This document shows, piece after piece, positions 9,334-21,130 of a DNA stretch of 64,000 nt. Source of the DNA: Ectopseudomonas mendocina. Its GTDB lineage: Bacteria > Pseudomonadota > Gammaproteobacteria > Pseudomonadales > Pseudomonadaceae. The notes beneath the pieces are model-generated. The model did not search any database. It was given only the letters and a program-made list of their open reading frames with translations, and was not told the origin of the DNA. The translations under genes and the position numbers were made by a program. The stretch spans positions 186,001 through 250,000 of the forward strand of contig NZ_JADTQG010000002.1 in NCBI RefSeq assembly GCF_016008875.1, read 5' to 3'. Position 1 is the stretch's first letter, and every line of letters starts with the position of its first letter.

Positions 9334-10677
9334 ATGACCAAGAAGCTCTATATCGAAACCCACGGTTGCCAGATGAACGAGTACGACAGCTCGCGCATGG
9401 TCGACCTGTTGGGTGAGCATCAGGCCCTGGAGGTCACGGAAAAACCCGAAGAAGCCGACGTGATCCTGCTCAATACCTGCTCGATCCGCGAGAAGGCGCA
9501 GGACAAGGTGTTCTCTCAGCTCGGCCGCTGGCGCGAGCTGAAGCAGGCCAACCCGGACCTGGTGATCGGCGTCGGCGGTTGCGTGGCCAGCCAGGAAGGC
9601 GCGGCGATTCGCGACCGCGCGCCCTATGTCGACGTGGTATTCGGCCCGCAGACCCTGCACCGCCTGCCGGAAATGATCGACGCTGCGCGCGTGACCAAGA
9701 CCGCCCAGGTGGACATCAGCTTCCCCGAGATCGAGAAATTCGACCGCCTGCCCGAGCCGCGCGTCGACGGCCCCAGCGCCTTCGTCTCGGTGATGGAAGG
9801 CTGCAGCAAGTACTGCACTTTCTGCGTGGTGCCCTACACCCGCGGCGAGGAAGTCAGCCGCCCGCTGGTCGACGTGCTGATGGAGATCACCTCGCTGACC
9901 GAGAAAGGCGTCAAGGAAGTCACCCTGCTGGGGCAGAACGTCAACGGCTATCGCGGCGAAGCCCCGGATGGCCATATCGCCGACTTCGCCGAGCTGCTGC
10001 ATGCCGTGGCGGCCCTCGACGGTATCGAGCGCATCCGCTACACCACCAGCCACCCGCTGGAGTTCTCCGACGCGATCATCCAGGCCCACGCCGAGATTCC
10101 GCAGCTGGTCAAATACCTGCACCTGCCGGTGCAGTCCGGCTCCGACCGCATCCTCGCGGCGATGAAGCGCAACCACACCGCGCTGGAGTACAAATCGCGC
10201 ATCCGCAAGCTGCGCGCTGCCGTGCCGGACATCCTGATCAGCTCGGACTTCATCGTCGGCTTCCCCGGCGAGACCGAGAAGGATTTCGAGCAGACCATGA
10301 AGTTGATCGAGGACGTCGGCTTCGACTTCTCCTTCTCCTTCATCTACAGCTCGCGCCCAGGCACCCCGGCCGCCGACTTGGTCGACGACACTCCGGACGA
10401 GGTTAAGAAACAGCGCCTGGCTCTGCTGCAGCACCGCATCAGCCAGAACGGTTTCGAGAACAGCCGTCGCATGGTCGGCACGGTGCAGCGCATCCTGGTC
10501 AGCGACTACTCGAAGAAAGACCCGGGCATGCTCCAGGGCCGTACCGAGCAGAACCGCATCGTCAATTTCCGCTGCGATAACCCGCGCCTGATCGGCCAGT
10601 TCGTCGACGTGTTCATCGACGACGCCCTGCCGCACTCGCTGCGCGGTACTTTGCTCGATGAACAGACGCTGCACTGA
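9334..10677 (+). CDS. miaB: tRNA-2-methylthio-N6-isopentenyladenosine (A37) synthase
   Basis: MiaB is a radical-SAM methylthiotransferase that adds a methylthio group to i6A37 of tRNAs reading UNN codons. The 447-residue chain has all three parts: the N-terminal UPF0004 domain with three cluster cysteines (GCQMN, NTCSIRE, GCVASQ), the radical-SAM CxxxCxxC ([15 protein letters not shown], near residues 155-165), and a C-terminal TRAM domain ending [16 protein letters not shown]. The start at 9334 ([20 protein letters not shown]) fits the family; the frame opens at 9298 without conserved residues. It heads the miaB-phoH-ybeY-corC-lnt series. Confidence 0.97.
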   Translation: MTKKLYIETHGCQMNEYDSSRMVDLLGEHQALEVTEKPEEADVILLNTCSIREKAQDKVFSQLGRWRELKQANPDLVIGVGGCVASQEGAAIRDRAPYVDVVFGPQTLHRLPEMIDAARVTKTAQVDISFPEIEKFDRLPEPRVDGPSAFVSVMEGCSKYCTFCVVPYTRGEEVSRPLVDVLMEITSLTEKGVKEVTLLGQNVNGYRGEAPDGHIADFAELLHAVAALDGIERIRYTTSHPLEFSDAIIQAHAEIPQLVKYLHLPVQSGSDRILAAMKRNHTALEYKSRIRKLRAAVPDILISSDFIVGFPGETEKDFEQTMKLIEDVGFDFSFSFIYSSRPGTPAADLVDDTPDEVKKQRLALLQHRISQNGFENSRRMVGTVQRILVSDYSKKDPGMLQGRTEQNRIVNFRCDNPRLIGQFVDVFIDDALPHSLRGTLLDEQTLH

Positions 10678-10684
10678 GGCATAC

Positions 10685-10771
10685 GCGCTCCCACCGGGCG
10701 ACTCCATCTCGGTGGGAGCGGACTTGTCCGCGATTGTTTCCGGATAAAACTCGCGGACAAGCCCGCTCCCC
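10685..10771. repeat. Two overlapping REP hairpins, GTGGGAGCGGACTTGTCCGCGA family
   Basis: In the 175-bp gap after miaB, GCTCCCACCG pairs with CGGTGGGAGC (10685-10720). The second element, GTGGGAGCGGACTTGTCCGCGA (10712-10733), faces its inverted copy TCGCGGACAAGCCCGCTCCC (10751-10770). The two hairpins share an arm and could be alternative structures. Copies of the family are at 20985-21045 and 45192-45213. The element may also stabilise or end the miaB transcript. Confidence 0.75.
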
Positions 10772-10852
10772 AAAATAGTTGCGAGCTGCCATGCAGCGGG
10801 CTCTTTCCACCGCATTCGCCAACCGGGCTTTGCGCCACGAGCGACCGGCGTT

Positions 10853-11890
10853 ATGCTGCCTTTCACTACTCAGACAAGTGACGATCACACCATCACCTTG
10901 AACGCCTCTCTAGAACCTCATCGTTTCACCCTCGAACCCTTCGAGGCCCGCCGTTTCGCCAACCTCTGCGGCCAGTTCGACGAGCACCTGCGCCTGATCG
11001 AAGAGCGCCTCGGCCTGGAAATCCGCAACCGTGGCAACCAGTTCGAGATGCTCGGCAGCGCCGACAAGACTCAGGCCGCCGAGCAGTTGCTGCGCAAGCT
11101 GTACCGCGAAACCAAAGCCACCGAGCTGTCGCCCGACCTGGTGCACCTGTATCTGCAGGAATCCGGCGTCGAGGAACTGGTCAACCCGAGCAACCTGCCG
11201 CAGGTGACCTTGCGCACCAAGAAGGGCGTGATCAAGCCGCGTGGTGCCAACCAGCAGCGTTACGTCAAGGCGATCCTCGATAACGACATCAACTTCGGCA
11301 TCGGCCCGGCCGGTACCGGCAAGACCTACCTGGCCGTGGCCTGCGCGGTGGACGCACTGGAGCGCGAGCAGGTGCGCCGCATCCTGCTGGTACGCCCTGC
11401 GGTCGAAGCGGGCGAGAAGCTCGGCTTCCTGCCCGGTGACCTGGCACAGAAGATCGATCCCTACTTGCGCCCGCTCTACGACGCGCTTTACGAAATGCTC
11501 GGCTTCGACCATGTGGCCAAGCTGATCGAGAAGCAGGTGATCGAGATCGCGCCGCTGGCCTATATGCGCGGTCGTACGCTTAACAACAGCTTCATCATTC
11601 TCGACGAGAGTCAGAACACCACCGTCGAGCAGATGAAGATGTTCCTCACCCGTATCGGTTTCGGTTCCACCGCCGTGATCACCGGCGACATCACCCAGGT
11701 CGACCTGCCACGCGGCACCAAGAGCGGCCTGGCGCACGTCATCGAAGTGCTGCGTGATGTGCCCGGCATCAGCTTCACCCACTTCAAGCCCAAGGACGTC
11801 GTGCGCCACCCACTGGTGCAGCGCATCGTCGAAGCCTACGAGCGTCACGATGCACGCCTGAACGGCAAGGGCGACAGCCACGATGCTTGA
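10853..11890 (+). CDS. ybeZ: PhoH-like ATPase
   Basis: This is a 345-residue PhoH-family P-loop protein. Walker A is [17 protein letters not shown] (near residue 150), Walker [11 protein letters not shown] (near residue 245), and sensor-like [18 protein letters not shown] follows. The N-terminal third is KH-like, consistent with RNA binding. YbeZ works with the endoribonuclease YbeY, whose gene overlaps this one by 8 bp. The start is uncertain: the ATG at 10853 opens the frame, but an in-frame TTG at 10898 gives [20 protein letters not shown], closer to the N-terminus I remember for Pseudomonas homologues. Neither has a good ribosome binding site. Confidence 0.93.
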   Translation: MLPFTTQTSDDHTITLNASLEPHRFTLEPFEARRFANLCGQFDEHLRLIEERLGLEIRNRGNQFEMLGSADKTQAAEQLLRKLYRETKATELSPDLVHLYLQESGVEELVNPSNLPQVTLRTKKGVIKPRGANQQRYVKAILDNDINFGIGPAGTGKTYLAVACAVDALEREQVRRILLVRPAVEAGEKLGFLPGDLAQKIDPYLRPLYDALYEMLGFDHVAKLIEKQVIEIAPLAYMRGRTLNNSFIILDESQNTTVEQMKMFLTRIGFGSTAVITGDITQVDLPRGTKSGLAHVIEVLRDVPGISFTHFKPKDVVRHPLVQRIVEAYERHDARLNGKGDSHDA

Positions 11891-12338
11891 GCTCGACCTG
11901 CAACCGGCCACTGACGGCCAGCACCCGGACGAGGCGCAACTGCGCCGCTGGTGTGAATTGGCCTTGCGCCAACGCACGGCCGATTCAGAGCTGACCATCC
12001 GCCTGGTCGACGAGGCCGAAGGCCGCGAGCTGAATCACACCTGGCGGCACAAGGACTACGCCACCAACGTGCTGTCGTTTCCCGCCGAGATTCCCGAGGG
12101 CATCCTCGACATCCCGCTGCTGGGCGACCTGGTGATCTGCGTGCCGGTGGTCGAACGCGAAGCCGCCGAGCAGCGCAAAACGCTGGAAGCACACTGGGCG
12201 CACCTGGTGATCCACGGCTGCCTGCATCTGCTGGGCTATGACCATATCGAGGAAGACGAAGCCCTCGAGATGGAAGAACTGGAACGACAATTGCTCGCAG
12301 AACTGGGTCATCCCGACCCGTATGCCGGCGACGCATGA
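11883..12338 (+). CDS. ybeY: Endoribonuclease YbeY, rRNA maturation factor
   Basis: YbeY is a zinc endoribonuclease needed for 16S rRNA 3'-end maturation and ribosome quality control. The 151-residue protein has the defining zinc motif [11 protein letters not shown] (near residues 118-128), with upstream [18 protein letters not shown] and [15 protein letters not shown]. It overlaps the end of the phoH-like gene by 8 bp and precedes corC, the usual ybeZYX order. Confidence 0.96.
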   Translation: MLELDLQPATDGQHPDEAQLRRWCELALRQRTADSELTIRLVDEAEGRELNHTWRHKDYATNVLSFPAEIPEGILDIPLLGDLVICVPVVEREAAEQRKTLEAHWAHLVIHGCLHLLGYDHIEEDEALEMEELERQLLAELGHPDPYAGDA

Positions 12339-12462
12339 CTTGGCTATGTTCGCGTTAAGCGTGGCAAGTCCTGTAGAAAAATCGCAAATGAATTCGCGCC
12401 TGCAGAAGCTAACGCGCACGCAGCCAACAACTTCTCCTGACAAGGACCCCGAGTAAAACGCC

Positions 12463-13302
12463 ATGAGCGAAGACCGATCGAGCAACGAGCAGAAGTCCTG
12501 GTTCAACAAGCTGACCCAGGCTTTTGCTCATGAGCCGAGAAACCGCCAGGAACTGCTGGAAGTCCTGCGCGAAGCCCACCAGAACAAACTGCTCGACAGC
12601 GAAGCACTGGCCATCGTCGAAGGCGCCATTCAGGTCGCCGACCTGCAGGTACGCGACATCATGGTGCCGCGCTCGCAGATGATCAGCATCAAGGCCAGCC
12701 AGACCCCGCGTGAATTCCTTCCAGCCATCATCGACGCCGCGCATTCGCGCTACCCGGTGATCGGCGAAAGCCTCGACGACGTCATCGGTATCCTCCTGGC
12801 CAAGGATCTGCTGCCGCTGATCCTGCAGGGCGACCAGCCCAACCTCAACATCAAGGATCTGTTGCGCCCGGCCACCTTCGTGCCCGAGTCGAAGCGCCTC
12901 AACGTGCTGCTGCGCGAGTTCCGCGCCAACCACAACCACATGGCCGTGGTCATCGACGAATACGGCGGCGTCGCCGGCCTGGTGACCATCGAAGACGTAC
13001 TGGAGCAGATCGTCGGCGACATCGAGGACGAACATGATGTCGAGGAAGACGGCTACATCAAGCCGCTGCCCTCCGGTGACTACCTGATCAAGGCGCTGAC
13101 GCCCATCGACAGCTTCAACGAGACCTTCGACAGCGAGTTCTCCGACGACGAGTACGACACCGTCGGCGGCCTGGTGATGAATGCCTTCGGCCACCTGCCC
13201 AAGCGCAACGAAGTCACCGAGATCGGCGAATTCCGCTTCCGCGTGCTCAACGCCGACAGCCGCCGCATCCATCTGCTGCGCCTGACCCCAGTTAGCCGCT
13301 GA
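12463..13302 (+). CDS. corC: HlyC/CorC family protein with tandem CBS domains
   Basis: This 279-residue cytoplasmic protein is the short YbeX/CorC type, without the DUF21 membrane domain. Two CBS domains span about residues 65-185 (VRDIMVPRSQMISIKASQTP, then LLREFRANHNHMAVVIDEYGGVAGLVTIEDVLEQIVGDIEDEHD). A CorC_HlyC FAD-like C-terminal domain follows (EYDTVGGLVMNAFGHLPKRNE). It has been linked to Mg/Co efflux and, through its gene neighbourhood, to ribosome metabolism. It lies between ybeY and lnt. Confidence 0.93.
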   Translation: MSEDRSSNEQKSWFNKLTQAFAHEPRNRQELLEVLREAHQNKLLDSEALAIVEGAIQVADLQVRDIMVPRSQMISIKASQTPREFLPAIIDAAHSRYPVIGESLDDVIGILLAKDLLPLILQGDQPNLNIKDLLRPATFVPESKRLNVLLREFRANHNHMAVVIDEYGGVAGLVTIEDVLEQIVGDIEDEHDVEEDGYIKPLPSGDYLIKALTPIDSFNETFDSEFSDDEYDTVGGLVMNAFGHLPKRNEVTEIGEFRFRVLNADSRRIHLLRLTPVSR

Positions 13303-13310
13303 CGACTGGT

Positions 13311-13356
13311 ATCCGGGGTTGGCTAGAGAGCCGCCCCGGATTACATCCGGGCTACG
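13311..13356. repeat. REP-like hairpin before lnt
   Basis: ATCCGGGG (13311-13318) pairs with CCCCGGAT (13334-13341), followed by TACATCCGGGCTACG, the conserved part of the CCGGATTGCATCCGGGCTACG family. It fills most of the 115-bp space between corC and lnt. Confidence 0.65.
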
Positions 13357-13417
13357 ACTTGCCGCCCGCCCCTGCCTGCCCCTACCCTTGCGCCACCCCG
13401 ATTCCAAGGATCTGCCC

Positions 13418-14941
13418 ATGCTGCAATGGATCACTCGTCCGGGCTGGCCCGGCCACCTGCTTGCCTGCGGCGCAGGCGCGCTGACCACCCTGGCGCTCGC
13501 CCCTTTCGACCTTTGGCCACTGGCCGTGCTGTCCATTGCCCTGCTCTACCTCGGCCTGCGCCACCTGCGCCCCGGCCAGGCAGCGCTGCGCGGCTGGAGC
13601 TACGGCTTCGGCCTGTTCGCCGCCGGCACCAGTTGGGTATATGTCAGCATCCATGACTATGGCGCCGCATCGCCGGCACTGGCCGGTATCCTCACTCTGG
13701 GTTTCGTTGCCGGACTGGGGCTGTTCTTCGCCCTGACCGCCGCCCTCTGGGCCCGCTGGATACGCCGCAGCGAAGCACCGCTGGCCGACGCCCTGGCGTT
13801 CGCCGCGCTGTGGGTCGTGCAGGAGGTATTTCGCGGCTGGTTCCTTACCGGCTTCCCCTGGCTCTACGCCGGCTACAGCCAACTCGAGGGTCCACTGAGC
13901 GGCCTGGTACCGGTCGGCGGCGTCTGGCTGGCGTCCTTCGTCGTCGCCCTGTCGGCGGCGCTGATCATCAACCTGGAGCGCCTGCGCCCGCATAAACCGC
14001 GCTACGTCTGCGCGCTGCTTCTGCTGCTGAGCCCCTGGCTGGCCGGCCTGGCTTTGAAGGATCACGACTGGACACGCGCGGCAGGTGACAGCCTGAGCGT
14101 CGCCCTGATGCAGGGCAATGTCGAGCAGAACCTGAAATGGGACCCGGCCCAGCTCAACGCGCAGCTGGCGCTGTACCGCGATCTCAGCTTCAGCGCCAAG
14201 CAGGTCGATTTGCTGGTCTGGCCGGAGACCGCTATTCCGGTGCTCAAGGACATGGCCCAGGGTTATATCGGCGTGATGGATCGCTTCGCCCGTGACCGCA
14301 GCAGTGCACTGATCACCGGGGTACCGGTGCGTCAGTCCAACGAACGCGGAGAGATTCGTTACTACAACGCCATCACCAGTTTCGGCGAGGCGCAGGGCAC
14401 CTACCTCAAGCAGAAGCTGGTGCCGTTCGGTGAGTACGTGCCGCTGCAGGATCTGCTGCGCGGTTTGATCGCCTTCTTCGACCTGCCGATGTCCGACTTC
14501 GCCCGCGGCCCGGCAGACCAGCCACCGCTACTGGCCAAGGGGCATCGCATCGCGCCGTTCATTTGCTACGAGGTGGTCTACCCGGAATTCGCAGCGGCGC
14601 TGGCGGCGGACAGCGACATCCTGCTGACGGTGAGCAATGACGCCTGGTTCGGCACCTCCATCGGCCCGCTGCAACACCTGCAGATGGCGCAGATGCGCGC
14701 ACTGGAAGCCGGGCGCTGGATGATCCGCGCGACCAACAACGGCATGACCGTGGTGATCGACCCGCAGGGCCGCATCCAGTTCGCCCTGCCGCAGTTCGAA
14801 CGCGGCGTACTGTACGGCGAAGTGGTGCCGATGCAGGGGCTCACGCCTTACCTGCAATGGCGCATCTGGCCGCTGGCGATCCTCTGTGCCCTGCTGCTGG
14901 GCTGGGCGTTGCTGGCCAGCCGCATGGCCAAGACGGTGTAG
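13418..14941 (+). CDS. lnt: Apolipoprotein N-acyltransferase
   Basis: Lnt adds the third acyl chain to the N-terminal Cys of lipoproteins at the periplasmic face of the inner membrane. The 507-residue protein has an N-terminal membrane half (about residues 10-215), a nitrilase-fold periplasmic domain and a last membrane helix near residues 480-500. The catalytic triad is visible: Glu in LLVWPETAIP, Lys in LKQKLVPFGEYVP and Cys in APFICYEVVYPE. The ATG at 13418 has AAGGA 7 bp upstream and gives the expected N-terminus MLQWITRPGWPGHLL; a longer frame to 13319 runs through the upstream repeat. The lipoproteins LptE and the MltB-family protein are encoded nearby. Confidence 0.96.
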   Translation: MLQWITRPGWPGHLLACGAGALTTLALAPFDLWPLAVLSIALLYLGLRHLRPGQAALRGWSYGFGLFAAGTSWVYVSIHDYGAASPALAGILTLGFVAGLGLFFALTAALWARWIRRSEAPLADALAFAALWVVQEVFRGWFLTGFPWLYAGYSQLEGPLSGLVPVGGVWLASFVVALSAALIINLERLRPHKPRYVCALLLLLSPWLAGLALKDHDWTRAAGDSLSVALMQGNVEQNLKWDPAQLNAQLALYRDLSFSAKQVDLLVWPETAIPVLKDMAQGYIGVMDRFARDRSSALITGVPVRQSNERGEIRYYNAITSFGEAQGTYLKQKLVPFGEYVPLQDLLRGLIAFFDLPMSDFARGPADQPPLLAKGHRIAPFICYEVVYPEFAAALAADSDILLTVSNDAWFGTSIGPLQHLQMAQMRALEAGRWMIRATNNGMTVVIDPQGRIQFALPQFERGVLYGEVVPMQGLTPYLQWRIWPLAILCALLLGWALLASRMAKTV

Positions 14942-14958
14942 GCCGACCGCTGGCGAGC

Positions 14959-15017
14959 GTAGCCCGGATGAAATCAGGGAGTTAGCGCCACGATTCCCCG
15001 GATTGCATCCGGGCTAC
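14959..15017. repeat. REP-like inverted pair after lnt
   Basis: GTAGCCCGGATGAAATC at 14959 faces GATTGCATCCGGGCTAC ending at 15017; the 11-bp ends GTAGCCCGGAT and ATCCGGGCTAC are exact complements. The element lies between the convergent lnt and YdcF-family genes and could act as a shared 3' structure. Confidence 0.7.
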
Positions 15018-15048
15018 GCACTACTGGCTATCGCGAATACAGTCGCTT

Positions 15049-15819
15049 TCACGGCTTGCCGTAGATGGCGGGATAAGCCAGCAACCCAATCACTTCGTTG
15101 AGCAACTGACTGCTCTGCCAGATCACCCGCGACTCCGGCAGCCAGCCGCCCAGCGGCCGTTCATAACCGGCGCTGAGGTAACCCATCGGTGCGGTGATCA
15201 CCTCGAAGCCGGCCTGCTCGAAACTCCAGCGTGCTCGTGGCATGTGCCAGGCCTGGGTGACCAGCACCACGCGACGCACGCCCTGCGGCTGCAGCAACTC
15301 GGCACTCAGCAGCGCGTTTTCCCAAGTCGTGCGGCTCTGCTCCTCCAGCCAGCGAATCTCCAGGCCGTAATCGCGCTTCATGGCATCGGCCATCAATGCC
15401 GCCTCGCTGGGCGGCTGGCCGTAATGCAAGCCACCGGTAGCCGCCATCGGCAGGCCGGATGCACGCGCCAGGCGAGCGGCATAGCGCAGGCGCTCCAGCG
15501 CCATCAACCCAGGCTGATCGGTTCCGCCCCAGCCCGGATCGTTCTGCTCACGCCCGGCGCCGAGAATGACGATGGCATCGGCGCGCTGCGCCAGCGTCGC
15601 CCATTGCGCCTCCTCCAGCACCGGCTCACGTTCGAGCAGGCCCGCGCTCCATTGCATCACCGCAGGCAGGCTCATCAGCCAGAGCCCGCCGAAGCCGGTG
15701 GCAAAGCAGGCCACAGCGAGCCGCGGAAAGCGGCGGCGCAGCCACCAGCCCAGCAGGATCAGCAGAAGCAGGATGCCTGGCGGCATCAGCAGTTGTTTGA
15801 GGATGTAGCGAATCGGCAT
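15049..15819 (-). CDS. YdcF/ElyC family membrane protein (DUF218)
   Basis: This 256-residue protein has two N-terminal membrane segments (about residues 10-27 and 35-55) and a DUF218 domain from about residue 80. Family hallmarks are ADAIVILGAGREQNDPGWGG, RLRYAARLARASGLPMAATGG, EEQSRTTWENALLSAELL and VVLVTQAWHMPRARWSFEQAG. Members such as ElyC and SanA affect cell-envelope precursor metabolism, so a role in wall biogenesis is likely, but the substrate is unknown. It converges on lnt. Confidence 0.88.
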   Translation of the reverse strand: MPIRYILKQLLMPPGILLLLILLGWWLRRRFPRLAVACFATGFGGLWLMSLPAVMQWSAGLLEREPVLEEAQWATLAQRADAIVILGAGREQNDPGWGGTDQPGLMALERLRYAARLARASGLPMAATGGLHYGQPPSEAALMADAMKRDYGLEIRWLEEQSRTTWENALLSAELLQPQGVRRVVLVTQAWHMPRARWSFEQAGFEVITAPMGYLSAGYERPLGGWLPESRVIWQSSQLLNEVIGLLAYPAIYGKP

Positions 15820-15907
15820 CAGGCACCTCCCGGGCGCCCAAGCCTAACAGCTCGCTGAAAAAACAGGCGAGGCAGGAAGCACGACCGCAGCGGTGGCCAA
15901 CGGCCAA

Positions 15908-16336
15908 CTAACGCGGATTGCCACTGCGAAACAACTTAGAACCACAGGCCTGACAGGCTTGCGCATCCTGCCCGCGATGCCAGCTCACCGGTGTACCGCA
16001 GAGTGCGCAGCAAAGCGCCTGGCGACGCTTCATCAAGGGCTTGAGCTTGCCCATCGCCTTGCTGCCAGCGGACTTGGCGCTGCGCAATGGCTGACGCTGG
16101 ATCAGCGCCAATTCCTCGGCCGCCGCGTGCCAGCCACGCAGCCAGTGCAGGTCACGATTGAGGTAGGCACGGATCAGTTCCAGCTCCGCCGGGCTGAGCC
16201 CGTCGAGCTCCAGTTCGCGCAGCGGTTCGGCATGCAGACGGCTGGCGGTATCGGCCTCCTCCAGCGCTAGGGCAAGACGCTGCAGCAGCCGTTCATAAAG
16301 GCCGCCACCTCGTTCCGACTGCCGTGCATCAGCCAT
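15908..16336 (-). CDS. Zinc-ribbon containing protein (YbeL-like, DUF1451)
   Basis: This 142-residue soluble protein has a long helical N-terminal part (YERLLQRLALALEEADTASR) and a C-terminal zinc ribbon with two Cys pairs, CALCGTPV and CQACGSKLF. The start at 16336 (MADARQSERGGGLYERLL) has AGGTGG just upstream; a further ATG at 16360 has no clear site. In E. coli ybeL sits near leuS, and here the gene is divergent from leuS by 178 bp. No function is known. Confidence 0.8.
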   Translation of the reverse strand: MADARQSERGGGLYERLLQRLALALEEADTASRLHAEPLRELELDGLSPAELELIRAYLNRDLHWLRGWHAAAEELALIQRQPLRSAKSAGSKAMGKLKPLMKRRQALCCALCGTPVSWHRGQDAQACQACGSKLFRSGNPR

Positions 16337-16373
16337 CGCCCACCTCGCGAGGCCCGTCACGCGCGGGCCTTGA

Positions 16374-19127
<2,754 letters not shown>

Positions 19128-19174
19128 TTAAGCTCGGCGCCACAGAGAGTGGCGCCGTGATCCGCCAAGGGGAT

Positions 19175-19792
19175 ATGAGAATGATGAAACGGAATCTGCT
19201 GGTCATCGGCCTGGCCGGTCTGCTCAGCGCCTGTGGTTTCCAGCTGCGCGGCACCGGCGACGTTCAGTTCGCCCTCAAGGAACTCGACGTCAGCGCACGC
19301 GACGCCTACGGCGATACCGTGCAGCAGGTGCGTGAAGTGCTGGAGAACAACGATGTTCGCGTTTACGCCGGCGCCCCCTACAAGCTGGTGATCAGCCGCG
19401 AAACCGAGAACCGTCGCACGGCCAGCTACAGCAGCGGCGCACGTACCGCCGAGTACGAACTGACCATGGGTCTGGAGTATGAGATCCGCGGCGCACAGAA
19501 CCTGCTGCTGACCGGCAACAAGGTGGAAGTGCAGAACTACTACCAGCAGGACGACAACAACCTGGCCGGCTCCGACCAGGAGGCCGCCCAGCTGCGCAGC
19601 GAATTGCGTCGCGAGATGATCCAGCAGCTCACGCAGAACCTGCAGCAAATCACCCCGGCCCAACTCGAACAGCTGCAGCAGACTGCCGAAGCCCGCGCCA
19701 GGGCCGAAACCGAAGCGCTGGAAGCAGCTCGTCGCGCTCGCGAGAGCCAGGTCGCCCCGCAGCAGTCGCCGATCGAACTGCCGATCCAGTAA
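19175..19792 (+). CDS. lptE: LPS-assembly lipoprotein LptE
   Basis: LptE plugs the LptD barrel that inserts lipopolysaccharide into the outer membrane. The 205-residue precursor carries a lipoprotein signal ending in LLSAC, with GFQLRGTGDVQFALKELDVSARDAYGD as the mature start. It ends in a Gln/Glu/Ala-rich tail typical of pseudomonad LptE. There are ATGs at 19175, 19181 and 19184; AAGGGG at 19167-19172 is best spaced for 19181, so the start may be two codons downstream of the one given. It lies between leuS and holA. Confidence 0.93.
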   Translation: MRMMKRNLLVIGLAGLLSACGFQLRGTGDVQFALKELDVSARDAYGDTVQQVREVLENNDVRVYAGAPYKLVISRETENRRTASYSSGARTAEYELTMGLEYEIRGAQNLLLTGNKVEVQNYYQQDDNNLAGSDQEAAQLRSELRREMIQQLTQNLQQITPAQLEQLQQTAEARARAETEALEAARRARESQVAPQQSPIELPIQ

Positions 19793-19847
19793 GGCAGCGG
19801 GGCCGCGCTTGCGGCCCCTCGCCCACACGCCTCATGACATCACCTCG

Positions 19848-20876
19848 ATGAAGCTTGCCCCCGCCCAGCTCGGCAAACACCTGCAAGGCTCGCTCGCACC
19901 TGTCTATGCGATCAGCGGTGACGAACCGCTGCTCTGCCAGGAAACCGCTGACGCCATCCGCAACGCCTGCCGTCAGCAGGGGTTCGGCGAGCGCCAGGTG
20001 TTCAATGCCGAGGCCAACTTCGACTGGGGCAACCTGCTGCAGGCCGGCGCCAGCCTCTCGCTGTTCGCCGATAAACGCCTGCTGGAGCTGCGCCTGCCGT
20101 CCGGCAAGCCGGGAGACAAAGGCGCCGCGGCGCTGCTGGAATACCTGGCCCGCCCGCCGGAAGATACCGTCCTGCTGCTGAGCCTGCCCAAGCTCGACGG
20201 CAGCACGCAAAAATCCAAGTGGGCCAAGGCATTGATCGACGGCCAGGCGAGCCAGTTCATCCAGATCTGGCCGGTGGACGCCAACCAGTTGCCGCAGTGG
20301 ATTCGCCAGCGCCTGGCGCAGGCCGGCCTCAGTGCAAGCGCCGATGCGGTAGAAATGATCGCTGCGCGGGTTGAAGGCAACCTGTTGGCCGCCGCCCAGG
20401 AAGTGGAAAAACTCAAGCTGCTTGCCGACGGCAACCAGGTCGACGCCGAGACCGTCCAGGCTGCCGTGGCTGACAGCGCCCGCTTCGACGTGTTCGGTCT
20501 GATCGACTGCGCACTCGGCGGCGATGCCGCACACGCGCTACGCGTGCTCGAAGGCCTGCGCGGCGAAGGCGTGGAAACTCCGGTGATCCTCTGGGCGCTG
20601 GCTCGCGAAATTCGCCTGCTGGCCGGCATCGCCCATCAGCAAAGCCAGGGCATCCCCTTGGACAAAGCCTTTGCCAGCGCCCGACCGCCGGTCTGGGACA
20701 AACGCCGGCCGCTGGTATCCAAGGCCCTGCAGCGCCATAGCAGCAAGCGCTGGGGCCAGCTGTTGCAGCAGGCACAGTTGATCGACGCACAGATCAAGGG
20801 CCAGGCGTCCGGCGATCCCTGGAGCGACCTGGCCATGCTGACCCTGCAGCTGGCCGGACAGCGCCTGCGCCTGTAA
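19848..20876 (+). CDS. holA: DNA polymerase III subunit delta
   Basis: HolA opens the beta clamp within the clamp loader. The 342-residue protein begins MKLAPAQLGKHLQGSLAPVYAISGDEPLLCQE, the family N-terminal strand. It continues with a degenerate Walker-like region, then FIQIWPVDANQLPQWIRQRL and the C-terminal helical domain (DALLGGDAAHALRVL-like DCALGGDAAHALRVLEGL). An upstream ATG at 19809 is rejected because it adds non-conserved residues. The order leuS-lptE-holA is conserved across gammaproteobacteria. Confidence 0.94.
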   Translation: MKLAPAQLGKHLQGSLAPVYAISGDEPLLCQETADAIRNACRQQGFGERQVFNAEANFDWGNLLQAGASLSLFADKRLLELRLPSGKPGDKGAAALLEYLARPPEDTVLLLSLPKLDGSTQKSKWAKALIDGQASQFIQIWPVDANQLPQWIRQRLAQAGLSASADAVEMIAARVEGNLLAAAQEVEKLKLLADGNQVDAETVQAAVADSARFDVFGLIDCALGGDAAHALRVLEGLRGEGVETPVILWALAREIRLLAGIAHQQSQGIPLDKAFASARPPVWDKRRPLVSKALQRHSSKRWGQLLQQAQLIDAQIKGQASGDPWSDLAMLTLQLAGQRLRL

Positions 20877-20896
20877 TTGTTGCTGCCTACTTCCTT

Positions 20897-20967
20897 GTAG
20901 GGTGGGCCGGGCGGCGATCCGCTTCAGCCCACCTGTACCGCCGTTGGTGGGCTAAAGCCCACCCTAC
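20897..20967. repeat. Palindromic repeat, GTAGGGTGGGC...GCCCACCCTAC family
   Basis: GTAGGGTGGGC at 20897 is the exact complement of GCCCACCCTAC ending at 20967, and the interior GGGCGGCGATCCGCTTCAGC matches the copy at 8716. It lies 20 bp after holA. Confidence 0.75.
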
Positions 20968-20984
20968 GAGCTGCGCCTGTAACC

Positions 20985-21045
20985 GTGGGAGCGGACTTGT
21001 CCGCGAGTGTTCCAAGCAAAGAACTCGCGGCCAAGGCGCTCCCAC
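20985..21045. repeat. REP hairpin, GTGGGAGCGGACTTGTCCGCGA family
   Basis: GTGGGAGCGGACTTGTCCGCGAGT at 20985 faces ACTCGCGGCCAAGGCGCTCCCAC ending at 21045. It lies directly beside the repeat at 20897, so two unrelated repeat families are stacked in the 254-bp gap between holA and arfA. Confidence 0.75.
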
Positions 21046-21130
21046 AGGTTCCATCTGGACATTTTCTGTACAGCGGCGCATAGTCCGCGCCGTCTGCATT
21101 GGCGCAGGCACATCTGCATGAGGAAACGCC

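Noticed and set aside
19809..19848. Upstream ATG for holA
   Set aside because: The added 13 residues are not conserved, and the beta-clamp loader N-terminus begins at MKLAPAQL.
20877..21130. CRISPR-like array in the repeat-rich gap after holA
   Set aside because: The repeats are inverted palindromes from two different families, not direct repeats with even spacers.
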